Assembly: GCA_903821805.1 (NCBI GenBank)
Contig: CAIJNA010000180.1
Span: 1-33,649 of the forward strand
From: an uncultured Campylobacterota bacterium
Lineage (GTDB): Bacteria > Campylobacterota > Campylobacteria > Campylobacterales > Arcobacteraceae
Direction: 5' to 3'
Length of the DNA: 33,649 nt
A program made the position numbers and the translations under genes. Shown one piece after another: positions 1 to 10,046 of this stretch (the first letter of the stretch is position 1; every line of letters starts with the position of its first letter). Below the pieces are notes generated by a model. That model saw only the letters and a list, made by a program, of their open reading frames with translations. It was not told where the DNA came from and made no database searches.

Positions 1-870
1 CTCCAACGGGTCACAATAGACATCATCGACACGTCTTATGATCCCATCAACCCTTTTTAGACCATTAAGATTTTTAAGCCATAACTGATTGTTTTTTGTT
101 AGTAGATCTTCACCCTGAACTAATGTTAATCCCAGGAATGCACTTAAATAAGAATGTTCAAAATATGTTTCATTGTGTGGACCAGGAGTTAGCAGTGCTA
201 TAAGCGGATTTGTACTATTTGTTTTTGTAGATGCTTTTAGCATGTTTTTAAAATTATCTACATATCTTGAAAGTTTCTTGATATTTGTATTCGGATAAAG
301 ATCGTTTGCAATTGTATTCATTGTTAAACGATTCTCTATAGCATAACCAAGACCAGATGGAGCAGATGTTCTGTCTGTTATTACCCAAAATTTACCATCA
401 GGTCCCCTGCTAATGTCGCTCGCATAAAACTTTAAAGTATAATAATCTTTGTTTTTAAAGTTGTAAACCTCAGGTATAAAACCTTTGTGAGCAAAAATAA
501 TTTCCGCAGGTACAATGCCATCTTTTAAAAGTTTTTGCTCTGTATATATGTCTTTAAAAATTAAATCTAAAAGCTTAGCTCTTTGTTTTAATCCTAAAGA
601 AATTTCATTCCATTCCCTTTCTTCTATAATAAAAGGTATGGGGTCTAGATTCCATTTTCGATTGTTTCCATCTGGATCGTTGTAAATATTATATGTAACG
701 CCATTATCTTCAAGTCTCCAGTCTATTTCAACTTGCTTTTGCGCAAGTTGTTTGAGACCTACAAATGAAAGGCTATTTGCAATATCTATCCAGTGATTTT
801 TAATGCTGCAATTTTCATCGAACATTTCATCAAAAGGAGAGTTTAGTTTACAATTTTCGAAAATATCCAT
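1..870 (-). CDS. Circularly permuted ATP-grasp family protein (DUF404/DUF407, COG2308-like), 3' end truncated by the window edge
   Basis: Not in the ORF track because it runs off the window. Manual reverse-strand translation from ATG at 868-870 gives MDIFENCKLNSPFDEMFDENCSIKNHWIDIANSLSFVGLKQLAQKQVEIDWRLEDNGVTYNIYNDPDGNNRKWNLDPIPFIIEEREWNEISLGLKQRAKLL...GPDGKFWVITDRTSAPSGLGYAIENRLTMN...LLTPGPHNETYFEHSYLSAFLG, typical of cp-ATP-grasp proteins. Confidence 0.85.
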   Translation of the reverse strand, partial: MDIFENCKLNSPFDEMFDENCSIKNHWIDIANSLSFVGLKQLAQKQVEIDWRLEDNGVTYNIYNDPDGNNRKWNLDPIPFIIEEREWNEISLGLKQRAKLLDLIFKDIYTEQKLLKDGIVPAEIIFAHKGFIPEVYNFKNKDYYTLKFYASDISRGPDGKFWVITDRTSAPSGLGYAIENRLTMNTIANDLYPNTNIKKLSRYVDNFKNMLKASTKTNSTNPLIALLTPGPHNETYFEHSYLSAFLGLTLVQGEDLLTKNNQLWLKNLNGLKRVDGIIRRVDDVYCDPLE

Positions 871-874
871 GGTT

Positions 875-3800
875 TTAAATCTTTGCAACCCATCTTTGTC
901 TTAAATCCATTGTATGTGGATATTCTGGATTAGTGCCAATTTTTTGAATATTAAATACTTTTCCTCCATCTTTGACAACAATTTTTCTTGTTTCATTGCT
1001 TGAAGAATTATGCGGTGCAACTACAGGAGCCGATTGTTCTACCACATCACCTTGTGAATGATTAAAATCCCAATATCTGTTTATTCTTCTAGATTCTGCT
1101 TCATAAGAATTTACAGGAAAGCTATCGTAAGTTCTTCCGCCTGGATGTGATACAAAGTAGTTAAAGCCACCTATTGATTTTGTATTCCAATTGTCAACAA
1201 CATCAAACGTTAATGGCGTATCAACTCCAATCGTAGGATGAAGTGCAGACCATGGTTGCCATGCACGATACCTTACTCCACATACAAATTCACCATGTGT
1301 AGCAGATTTAACCAATGGAATCTCAACTCCATTGCACGTAAGAGTGTATCTTTCTGGAACAAAATCTCTCACTTTTATTTGAAGTCTTTCAAGTGAACTG
1401 TCAACATATCGTGCAGTTCCTTGGCTACCACTTTCTTCGCCAAGAACATGCCATGGCTCAATAGCCGCTCTTATTTCTATATCCATATTTTCTATTTTTG
1501 TCATTCCATATAGCGGGAATCTAAATTCAAAGAATGGATCAAACCAGTCAAGCTTGAATGGATATCCCTCATCATTTAAATATTCGACAATACTTTTCAT
1601 ATCTTCTCTAACATAGTGCTCAAGAAGGAATTCATCATGAAGTCTCGTTCCCCATCTAACAAGTTTGTGCTGATAAGGTTTTTTCCAGAAAGCACTTACT
1701 AAAGCCCTAACTAAAAGCATTTGTAAAAGTGCCATTTCTCTATGAGGTGGCATATCGAAGGCTCTTAATTCTAGAATCCCTAGTCTTCCAGTGCTGCTAT
1801 CTGGTGAATAAAGTTTATCGATGCAAAATTCACTTCTGTGAGTATTTCCTGTTATGTCAGTAAGCATATGACGGAATAGTCTATCTGTTAACCAAAATGG
1901 AACTTCACCATCTTCAGGAATTTGAGAAAATGCGATTTCTAATTCATAAAGATTTTCAATTCTTCCCTCGTCAACTCTTGGTGCTTGACTTGTTGGCCCA
2001 ATAAATGCTCCACTGAAAAGATAAGAAAGACCTGGATGATGTTGCCAAAAAGTTATCAAGCTTTGAAGAAGTCTTGGATTTCTAAGTAGTGGACTATCGC
2101 TAGGTTTCATAGCGCCTATTGTAACGTGATTTCCGCCACCAGTTCCTGTGTGTTTTCCATCAAGCATAAATTTCTCAGTACCTAGTCTGCAAATTCTTGC
2201 ATCTTTATATAGCTTGATGAGATTGTCACTTAGTTCTTGCCATGAAGATGCCGGCTGAATATTTACTTCAATAACTCCTGGATCAGGAGTAACTTTGATT
2301 CTATCTGTTCTCAAATCATGAGGAGGCTCATAACCTTCCAAAATAATCGGCATATTTAAATATTTAGCAGTAACTTCAATAGATGAAATAAGGTCTAAAA
2401 ATTGTTCAGTATCTTCAATTGGTGGCAAGAAAAGACATAATTTTTTTTCTCTAATTTCTGCACACATCGCAGTTTTAACAAAAGCAGAGTATGTATTCAA
2501 TTGTGTTGTAGTGTCATCTATATTTTTTGCTCTTGATTCCACATTTTCTTTATAATTACCAAGCTCAGGATATGAAGCAAATAGGTCAAGTTCAAATCCT
2601 TTTTCAAGTTCAGTGTGAGGTTTTGCCAACAATGAATTAAGCGGAAGTCTTAGACCAAGCGGTGAATTTCCAGCTGATAGAAACATATGTTTTCTTCTAA
2701 ATTCCCATTTTGAAGTTAGCCATTTTGTTTTACCAAATCCAAGAGGAAGTACAAATCCAACCTCTTTATTAAGACCATTTGATAGTTTTTCAGCGATAGT
2801 TTGTCTCTCAAGTGAGTCTTTTAAGTCAAATTCCAAAGGATCAATATCAAGAGGCATTTCTGCTTCTTTCATGATGTAATAAACTGGATCCTCAAACGCA
2901 GGAACAATATTTTCGGGGCTAACTCCTAAAACTAAAGCTAGATGACTTAAAAATTGTTTCGCATCTTTTGTTTCAAATTTGTACTCTTTGTTTTTGTCCG
3001 CTAAAAGTTCAGGATTTTCCCAAACAGGAACTCCATCTTTTCTCCAATAAATACTTGTTTGCCATCTAGGAATCGGCTCACCTGGATACCATTTTCCTTG
3101 AGCATGATGAAGCAATCCACCATTTGTATATGAGCTTAAAAGTTGTCTTGAAAGATCATTTGCAAGCTTTCTTTTGTGTTCTCCATCTGCGGTTGTATTC
3201 CATTCTGGAGCTTCCATATCATCAATGCTAACAAAAGTAGGTTCACCACCCATCGTCAATCTAACATCATTTGCAACTAGATCCTCATCAACTTTGAATC
3301 CAAGCTCATAAATCTCTTTCCATTGCTCTTCTCTATATGGTTTAGTAACTCTAGGAGATTCGAAAATTCTTGTAACTTTGTTTTCAAATTCAAATTCCGT
3401 TTCACATTTATCGCTAGCACCTTCAATAGCATGAGCAGAATTGTAATGAGGAGTGCAAGCAAGTGGAATATGACCTTCGCCTGCAAAAAGACCACTTGTT
3501 GAATCTAATCCAACCCAACCCGCTCCAGGAATATATACTTCGGTCCAAGCGTGTAAATCAGTAAAGTCCTCTTCTGGTCCACTTGGTCCATCTAAAGATT
3601 TTTCGTCTGCTTTGAGTTGAACTAAATAGCCAGAAACAAACCTGCTTGCAAGCCCCAAATGTCTTAAAACTTGTACAAACAACCATGAGAAATCTCTACA
3701 GCTTCCAGTTTTACATTTTAAAGTGTGATCACAAGTTTGCACACCAACTTCAAGTCTTAATGTATAGTTTAAATATTCATATATTTTTTGATTTAGAGCA

Positions 3801-4237
3801 ACTAAAAAGTCAATAATTGGCTTTTCACCTATGTCAACCGTTGACACAAATTCTCTAATTGCAGCACTATCTTCATCTAGTTCAAGATATGGGAATAGTT
3901 CTTTTTTTAAATCGTCCTTGTAAGAAAATGGATAATTTGCAGCACTTTCTTCGACAAAGAAATCAAATGGATTGATAGTTATCATGTCAGCAATGATTTC
4001 AACATTAATGCTTAATTCAGTAGTCTTTTCAGGGAAAACCAATCTTGCCAAATAATTACCAAAAGGGTCTTGTTGCCAATTTATAAAATGATTTTCCGGT
4101 TTTATTTTAAGGGAATAAGCCTCGATTGGTGTCCTGCTGTGAGGAGCTGGACGAAGCCTTATTATGTGGGGACTTAGATTAACTGGTTTGTCATATTTGT
4201 AGCCCGTTTTATGAGATATTACAACTTTTAATGCCAT
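875..4237 (-). CDS. Transglutaminase-like domain fused to DUF2126 (putative amidoligase)
   Basis: 1120 aa ORF. Transglutaminase Cys/His/Asp motifs: CKTGSCRDFSWLFVQVLRHLG, DLHAWTEVYIPGAGWVGLDSTSG. C-terminal DUF2126-like motifs: DVRLTMGGEPTFVSID, GKHTGTGGGNHVTIGAM, GRLGILELRAFDMPPH. Confidence 0.9.
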   Translation of the reverse strand: MALKVVISHKTGYKYDKPVNLSPHIIRLRPAPHSRTPIEAYSLKIKPENHFINWQQDPFGNYLARLVFPEKTTELSINVEIIADMITINPFDFFVEESAANYPFSYKDDLKKELFPYLELDEDSAAIREFVSTVDIGEKPIIDFLVALNQKIYEYLNYTLRLEVGVQTCDHTLKCKTGSCRDFSWLFVQVLRHLGLASRFVSGYLVQLKADEKSLDGPSGPEEDFTDLHAWTEVYIPGAGWVGLDSTSGLFAGEGHIPLACTPHYNSAHAIEGASDKCETEFEFENKVTRIFESPRVTKPYREEQWKEIYELGFKVDEDLVANDVRLTMGGEPTFVSIDDMEAPEWNTTADGEHKRKLANDLSRQLLSSYTNGGLLHHAQGKWYPGEPIPRWQTSIYWRKDGVPVWENPELLADKNKEYKFETKDAKQFLSHLALVLGVSPENIVPAFEDPVYYIMKEAEMPLDIDPLEFDLKDSLERQTIAEKLSNGLNKEVGFVLPLGFGKTKWLTSKWEFRRKHMFLSAGNSPLGLRLPLNSLLAKPHTELEKGFELDLFASYPELGNYKENVESRAKNIDDTTTQLNTYSAFVKTAMCAEIREKKLCLFLPPIEDTEQFLDLISSIEVTAKYLNMPIILEGYEPPHDLRTDRIKVTPDPGVIEVNIQPASSWQELSDNLIKLYKDARICRLGTEKFMLDGKHTGTGGGNHVTIGAMKPSDSPLLRNPRLLQSLITFWQHHPGLSYLFSGAFIGPTSQAPRVDEGRIENLYELEIAFSQIPEDGEVPFWLTDRLFRHMLTDITGNTHRSEFCIDKLYSPDSSTGRLGILELRAFDMPPHREMALLQMLLVRALVSAFWKKPYQHKLVRWGTRLHDEFLLEHYVREDMKSIVEYLNDEGYPFKLDWFDPFFEFRFPLYGMTKIENMDIEIRAAIEPWHVLGEESGSQGTARYVDSSLERLQIKVRDFVPERYTLTCNGVEIPLVKSATHGEFVCGVRYRAWQPWSALHPTIGVDTPLTFDVVDNWNTKSIGGFNYFVSHPGGRTYDSFPVNSYEAESRRINRYWDFNHSQGDVVEQSAPVVAPHNSSSNETRKIVVKDGGKVFNIQKIGTNPEYPHTMDLRQRWVAKI

Positions 4238-4526
4238 TGTTCATCCTTAATTTTGTTTACCTAAATGAAATATTTTTATTTCATCGTTTTGTTTCAAATA
4301 TAATAAAAGCTTTTTACTACACTTCATCCTAAAATAAAACTCAAAAAGTATGTAAATTGTATTTATACATTTATGAATTACATAAGTATATCCACCTTGA
4401 CTTGTTATTTTGTTTATTTAATTTGAATGAAAATCGCAATAATTGCCAAAAATATTGACTGAATTACACTAGAAGAATTTTTATTGGATATAAAATATCC
4501 AAAATAGCTATTTTAAAGACAAATAT

Positions 4527-5396
4527 CTATTTACCCCAATTAAGTTTTTGATTTAAAACAGCAAAATAATCTCTTTCTTTTGCTCGTATTAGTTTAGATT
4601 TTAATGGAGCGATTTTGACTTTCACGATGTCACCTTTTTTTAATTCATATGTATCTTGACCATCAATAAGCACAAAAGCTCCATCTATATCATTTGTAGT
4701 AAGGGCGATTTCAAAATCTGATGGCAGCACTATTGGTCTTTGTGTTAAAGAGTGAGCTGAAATAGGAGTTACAATAAAGGCATCAGTTAACGGATAAACT
4801 ACAGGACCACCACTACTTAGATTATATGCAGTCGAGCCTGTTGGAGTTGAGATTACAAGCCCATCGCCATAGTAGCTATTGAATTTTTTGTTATCAACAA
4901 AAGCATCTATTGTTACCATGTGAGTAACAGATTTGCCTTTAATAACAATATCGTTAAATGCAACAGTATGAATATCATTAATTGATGCATTGATCATCAT
5001 TCTTTCATCAATTTTGTAGTCATCATTTAAAAAATTTGTTAAAAATAAATCAAGCTCTTCTGGCAATACGGAGGTTAAAAATCCTAATGTTCCAAGATTG
5101 ATTCCTAATATCGCTTTATTGAAATCTATACTTCTTCTTGCAACAGATATTAAAGTTCCATCGCCACCAATAGTTACAAGAAAATCACTTTTTTGAACAA
5201 GTTCGCTAAATGGATATCCATTTTCTTCACCTATCATCTCGGCACTAGTTTTATCCAAAATGGTTTTAATGCCGAAATTGTTGAAAGTTGACTTGATTGA
5301 CAGATAAACATCTTGTAAATCTTTACTATTAGGACGCAGAATTATCCCTGCTAATTTTTTTGCTGATAAAAGTTCTTGATTTTGTATTGATTTCAT
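4527..5396 (-). CDS. nadK: NAD kinase
   Basis: Motifs VTIGGDGTLISVARR, INLGTLGFLT, GDGLVISTPTGSTAYNLSSGGP. Track ORF extends to 5414 with a TTG start; ATG at 5394-5396 (MKSIQNQEL) seems the likelier start. Confidence 0.93.
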   Translation of the reverse strand: MKSIQNQELLSAKKLAGIILRPNSKDLQDVYLSIKSTFNNFGIKTILDKTSAEMIGEENGYPFSELVQKSDFLVTIGGDGTLISVARRSIDFNKAILGINLGTLGFLTSVLPEELDLFLTNFLNDDYKIDERMMINASINDIHTVAFNDIVIKGKSVTHMVTIDAFVDNKKFNSYYGDGLVISTPTGSTAYNLSSGGPVVYPLTDAFIVTPISAHSLTQRPIVLPSDFEIALTTNDIDGAFVLIDGQDTYELKKGDIVKVKIAPLKSKLIRAKERDYFAVLNQKLNWGK

Positions 5397-5432
5397 CCTT
5401 GGATTATATCTCAAAATGATAAATTTTTAATT

Positions 5433-5438
5433 TATAAT
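5433..5438 (+). promoter_or_regulatory. Candidate -10 box (TATAAT) for gltB
   Basis: TATAAT in the divergent nadK/gltB intergenic region, about 58 bp before the gltB ATG; no clear -35. Confidence 0.45.
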
Positions 5439-5495
5439 GAACAAAATCTTAAGTACCATTAGGACTTTAAAAATAAGATAAGAAAGTATTAATAA

Positions 5496-8400
5496 ATGGG
5501 ACACAATTATTTACCAAAAGCAGAGGGTTTATACGATCCAAGATTTGAAAAAGATGCATGTGGAGTTGGCTTCGTAGCAAATATTAAAGGTGTTAAATCT
5601 CATGAAATTATTCAAAAGGGTATAGAGCTTCTCATAAATCTTGAACATCGTGGTGCTGTAGGAGCTGAAAAGAATTCTGGTGATGGAGCCGGTATTTTGG
5701 TTCAAATGCCAGATAAATTTTTTAGAAAAATTGCAATGTTGCAAAACATTAATCTTCCAAGTTTTGGTAATTATGCTGTTGGTGTTGTCTTTATTCCAAG
5801 AGACCCGGAGGGCGGTTTGGAATGCCAAACAATAGTTGAAAATTGCATATCAGAACTTGGACTTGATTTTTTAGGATGGAGAAAAGTACCAACTGACAAT
5901 AGTTCTCTTGGTGACAGTGTTAAATCTACTGAGCCGCATATTTATCATATTTTCGTTGCAAAACCAAACCATATCATAGATAGTGATGCGTTTGAGAGAA
6001 AACTTTATGTTGCCAGAAAATATATTCAAACAGAAGTTACAAGTTCTGATATCAAGAGTAATGAATATTTTTATATACCATCACTTTCTTACAAAACAAT
6101 CCTTTATAAGGGCCAGTTAATTACGGCTCAATTACCTTTATTTTTTGCTGATTTAAATGATAAAGATTTTGAATCAGCGATTGCATTGGTTCACAGTAGA
6201 TTTTCAACTAACACATTCCCATCTTGGCCTTTGGCTCAGCCTTTTAGATATTTGGCACATAATGGAGAGATTAATACTTTACGGGGAAATATTAATTGGA
6301 TGAGGGCTCGACAATCATTGATTGAATCAAATCTTTTTTCACAAGATGATCTAGATAAAATTTATCCTTATTTGATAAATGAAAAAACTGGCTCTGACTC
6401 TTCAATTTTAGACAATGTAGTAGAACTTTTGACTTTAGCAGGCAGAACATTACCTCATGTTATGACTATGATGATCCCAGAAGCTTGGGAAAAAGACAAG
6501 CAAAATAACAAAGAAATAAGAGATTTTTATGAGTACCATGCGACATTAATGGAGCCATGGGATGGGCCAGCTTCTTTGGCGTTTACAGATGGTAAGTTTG
6601 TTGGGGCAACACTTGATAGAAATGGACTTAGACCATCGCGTTATATACTTACTAAAGATGATATTTTAGTTATGGCGTCAGAGCAAGGGGCTATTTATTT
6701 TCCACCAGAAGATGTTCTTTTAAAAGGAAGATTACAGCCTGGGAAAATGTTTTTAGTGAATCTTGATGAAGGACGAATTGTTCCTGATATTGAAATTAAA
6801 ACAATGCTTGCAAAAGGGCATCCTTACGGCGAATGGTTGGACGAATTAAAAATATCCCTTGATAATTTACCACTAAATAACCAAGTAAAGCAGCCAAACC
6901 ACAAAACTATTTTAAGAAGACAAAAGTGCTATGGATATACTATCGAAGATTTAAAAACGATCATTGCTCCAATGGCAAAAGATGGATATGAGGCAATTGG
7001 CTCAATGGGAAATGACGCAACTTTACCTGTATTGTCAAATAAAGCAGTAAATCTATTTAATTATTTTCATCAACTATTTGCTCAAGTTACAAATCCACCA
7101 ATCGATCCAATTAGAGAAGAAAGCGTTATGTCTCTTGTCAGCTTTATAGGTCAGCAAGGTAATTTATTTGAGCAAAACAAAAAAACAAAAAAATTTATTG
7201 AACTTCCTCAACCAATCCTAACAAATGAAAATCTGGAAAAATTAAGAGGAATCAATGAGTCAAATTTTAAAGCCATAACTATTGACCTTTTGTTTGATGT
7301 AAAAACTATAGGCTCTATGGAGCAACGACTAGTAGCAGTTCGGAATGCTGCACTAACTGCCGTTCAGAATGGTTTTCAAGTTATTATTTTATCTACAAGA
7401 GGTGTTGACAAAAAGCATGCTGCCATACCATCACTTTTAGCTATTAGTGCAGTACACCATCATTTGGTGGAACATGGTATGCGAACAAATTGTGGTATTG
7501 TGATTGAGTGTGGAGATGCAAGAGAAGTTCATCATTTTGCAACATTAATTGGTTATGGAGCTAATGCCATTAATCCATATTTGGCATTTGAAACAATTGA
7601 AGATTTGAGAAAAAGAACATTGATTGATGAGCATTTAAGTAGCGAGAATGCAACAAAAAACTATATCAATGCTATTGAAAAAGGTTTATTGAAGATCATG
7701 TCAAAAATGGGCATTTCAACTATTCAATCATATACAGGGGCTCAAATCTTTGAAGCTGTAGGGCTTAGTGATGAAGTTGTTGCGAAATATTTCAAAGGGA
7801 CAGCAAGTAGATTAAGTGGTATTGGAATAAATGAGATTGAAGCTGAGGTTTTGATTTGTCATGAAGTTGCTTTTAGTGAAGATAATGTTGAGTCCACAGA
7901 TTTAAGTGTTGGAGGACTTTACTCCTATAGACAAAGAGGTGAAAAGCATCAATATACGCCAGAAAATATTTTCTTACTTCAGCAGTCAGCAAGAACAAAT
8001 GATTATGAAGTATTTAAGCAATATTCAAAAACATTAGATTACCAAGCCGATAATTTATTAAATTTAAGAGGTTTGCTGGATTTTAAAAAACAAGCACCGA
8101 TCTCAATTGATGAGGTTGAAAGTGTTGAGGAGATAAGAAAAAGATTCGCAACAGGCGCTATGAGTTATGGTTCAATTTCACTTGAAGCTCATCAAACAAT
8201 GGCAATAGCAATGAATGCAATTGGCGCAAAGAGCAATACTGGTGAAGGTGGTGAAGACCCACTTAGATTTAAGCCTTTTGCAAACGGAGACAATGCAAAC
8301 TCTTCTATTAAACAAGTTGCAAGTGGTAGATTTGGTGTAACCATGAATTATTTGGTAAATGCCAAAGAGATCCAAATAAAAATGGCACAAGGTGCAAAAC

Positions 8401-10043
8401 CTGGTGAAGGTGGGCAATTGCCAGGAGATAAGGTTGACGATATTATTGGAAAAACGCGATATTCAACTCCAGGGGTTGGACTAATTTCACCACCACCTCA
8501 TCATGATATTTATAGTATCGAGGACCTAAAGCAATTGATACATGATTTGAAAAACGCAAACAAAGAAGCACGAATAAGTGTAAAACTTGTATCAGAAGTT
8601 GGCGTTGGAACAATAGCAGCAGGTGTTGCAAAAGCTCATTCTGATGTTATTTTGATTTCTGGATACGATGGAGGAACTGGCGCTTCGCCTCAAACATCTA
8701 TAAAACACACTGGATTACCATGGGAATTAGGACTTGCAGAAGCTCATCAGACGCTTGTTAAAAATGGTCTTCGTTCAAGGATAGTGCTTCAAACAGATGG
8801 TCAACTTAAAACGGGACGAGATATTGTTATCGCTACATTGCTTGGTGCCGAAGAATGGGGTGTTGCTACTAGCGCACTTATAGTTGAGGGATGTATTATG
8901 ATGAGGAAATGCCATCTGAATACTTGTCCAGTTGGAATAGCAACTCAAGACCCAGAGTTGCGAGCAAAATATAAAGGTAAGCCAGAACATATTATAAATT
9001 ATATAACTTTTTTAGCGATGGAAATTCGAGAACTTATGGCCGAATTGGGATTTAGAACTATTAATGAAATGGTAGGTAGAGTAGACAAGCTTGAAGCTAG
9101 AAAAAATATTACTCATCCAAAAGCAAAACACTTAAAGCTTGAAAGACTTCTTCACGGTGTTCATATTCGTTCAACTGATTCTAACTATTGTTCATCATCA
9201 CAAGAGCATGGAATTGAAAATGCAATGGATAATCAACTAATAGAAATGGCTAAAGAATCAATTTTAAATGGTACAAAAACATACAATGACATAATCATAA
9301 CAAATGTCAATCGTACTCTTGGAACATTGCTCTCGTCTGAGGTTACAAGAAAATATGGAGAAAATGGATTGCCAAATAATACAATTCATTTTAAAATGAA
9401 AGGTAGTGCTGGCCAAAGTTTTGGAGCGTTTTTGACATCAGGCATAACTTTTGAAGTTGAGGGTGAAGTTAATGATTATGTTGGAAAGGGGCTTTGCGGA
9501 GGAAGAATTATTGTGTATCCTTCAAAGAGTTCTAGTTTTGAACCCAAAAATAATGTAATTATTGGAAATGTAGCATTTTATGGAGCCACAAGTGGAGAAG
9601 CATATATTTACGGATTAGCTGGCGAGAGATTTGCAGTGCGAAATTCTGGAGCCAATATAGTTACTGAAACACTTGGTGATCATGGATGCGAATATATGAC
9701 AGGTGGGAATGTTGTGGTTTTGGGGGAAATAGGTAAAAACTTTGCAGCTGGAATGAGCGGTGGTATTGCATATATTTATGATGTCAATAATAATCAATCG
9801 TTAAAAATAAATTCCGCAATGGTATATCTTGAAAGTATAAATTCTGAATCTGAAAACACAAAATTAAAAACAATGATTGAAAATCATTTTGAATTTACTT
9901 CAAGTAAAACTGCTAAAACTATTTTGGAAAATTGGGAAACCGCAAAAACACAATTCATTAAAGTTATCCCAAAAGAGTACAAGAAAGTTTTACAAAAGAA
10001 TGAACAAAAATGTGCGCAAGCTAATATAAAAGTGCAAGGCTAG
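5496..10043 (+). CDS. gltB: Glutamate synthase (NADPH) large subunit
   Basis: 1515 aa; N-terminal amidotransferase KDACGVGFVANIKG, VHSRFSTNTFPSWPLAQPFRYLAHNGEINTLRGN; FMN/Fe-S region GGTGASPQTSIKHTGLPWELGLAE, CHLNTCPVGIATQDPELR; C-terminal GXGXG beta-helix region. Confidence 0.98.
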   Translation: MGHNYLPKAEGLYDPRFEKDACGVGFVANIKGVKSHEIIQKGIELLINLEHRGAVGAEKNSGDGAGILVQMPDKFFRKIAMLQNINLPSFGNYAVGVVFIPRDPEGGLECQTIVENCISELGLDFLGWRKVPTDNSSLGDSVKSTEPHIYHIFVAKPNHIIDSDAFERKLYVARKYIQTEVTSSDIKSNEYFYIPSLSYKTILYKGQLITAQLPLFFADLNDKDFESAIALVHSRFSTNTFPSWPLAQPFRYLAHNGEINTLRGNINWMRARQSLIESNLFSQDDLDKIYPYLINEKTGSDSSILDNVVELLTLAGRTLPHVMTMMIPEAWEKDKQNNKEIRDFYEYHATLMEPWDGPASLAFTDGKFVGATLDRNGLRPSRYILTKDDILVMASEQGAIYFPPEDVLLKGRLQPGKMFLVNLDEGRIVPDIEIKTMLAKGHPYGEWLDELKISLDNLPLNNQVKQPNHKTILRRQKCYGYTIEDLKTIIAPMAKDGYEAIGSMGNDATLPVLSNKAVNLFNYFHQLFAQVTNPPIDPIREESVMSLVSFIGQQGNLFEQNKKTKKFIELPQPILTNENLEKLRGINESNFKAITIDLLFDVKTIGSMEQRLVAVRNAALTAVQNGFQVIILSTRGVDKKHAAIPSLLAISAVHHHLVEHGMRTNCGIVIECGDAREVHHFATLIGYGANAINPYLAFETIEDLRKRTLIDEHLSSENATKNYINAIEKGLLKIMSKMGISTIQSYTGAQIFEAVGLSDEVVAKYFKGTASRLSGIGINEIEAEVLICHEVAFSEDNVESTDLSVGGLYSYRQRGEKHQYTPENIFLLQQSARTNDYEVFKQYSKTLDYQADNLLNLRGLLDFKKQAPISIDEVESVEEIRKRFATGAMSYGSISLEAHQTMAIAMNAIGAKSNTGEGGEDPLRFKPFANGDNANSSIKQVASGRFGVTMNYLVNAKEIQIKMAQGAKPGEGGQLPGDKVDDIIGKTRYSTPGVGLISPPPHHDIYSIEDLKQLIHDLKNANKEARISVKLVSEVGVGTIAAGVAKAHSDVILISGYDGGTGASPQTSIKHTGLPWELGLAEAHQTLVKNGLRSRIVLQTDGQLKTGRDIVIATLLGAEEWGVATSALIVEGCIMMRKCHLNTCPVGIATQDPELRAKYKGKPEHIINYITFLAMEIRELMAELGFRTINEMVGRVDKLEARKNITHPKAKHLKLERLLHGVHIRSTDSNYCSSSQEHGIENAMDNQLIEMAKESILNGTKTYNDIIITNVNRTLGTLLSSEVTRKYGENGLPNNTIHFKMKGSAGQSFGAFLTSGITFEVEGEVNDYVGKGLCGGRIIVYPSKSSSFEPKNNVIIGNVAFYGATSGEAYIYGLAGERFAVRNSGANIVTETLGDHGCEYMTGGNVVVLGEIGKNFAAGMSGGIAYIYDVNNNQSLKINSAMVYLESINSESENTKLKTMIENHFEFTSSKTAKTILENWETAKTQFIKVIPKEYKKVLQKNEQKCAQANIKVQG

Positions 10044-10046
10044 ACC

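Noticed and set aside
3277-3495. 72 aa ORF in a second frame within the transglutaminase/DUF2126 gene
   Set aside because: Same-strand alternative frame of a strongly supported CDS, low-complexity L/I/K composition.
8178-8990. Several short minus-strand ORFs inside gltB (8178-8417, 8443-8631, 8775-8990)
   Set aside because: Antisense to a highly conserved gltB region; unusual His/Cys/Phe-rich composition consistent with frame shadows.
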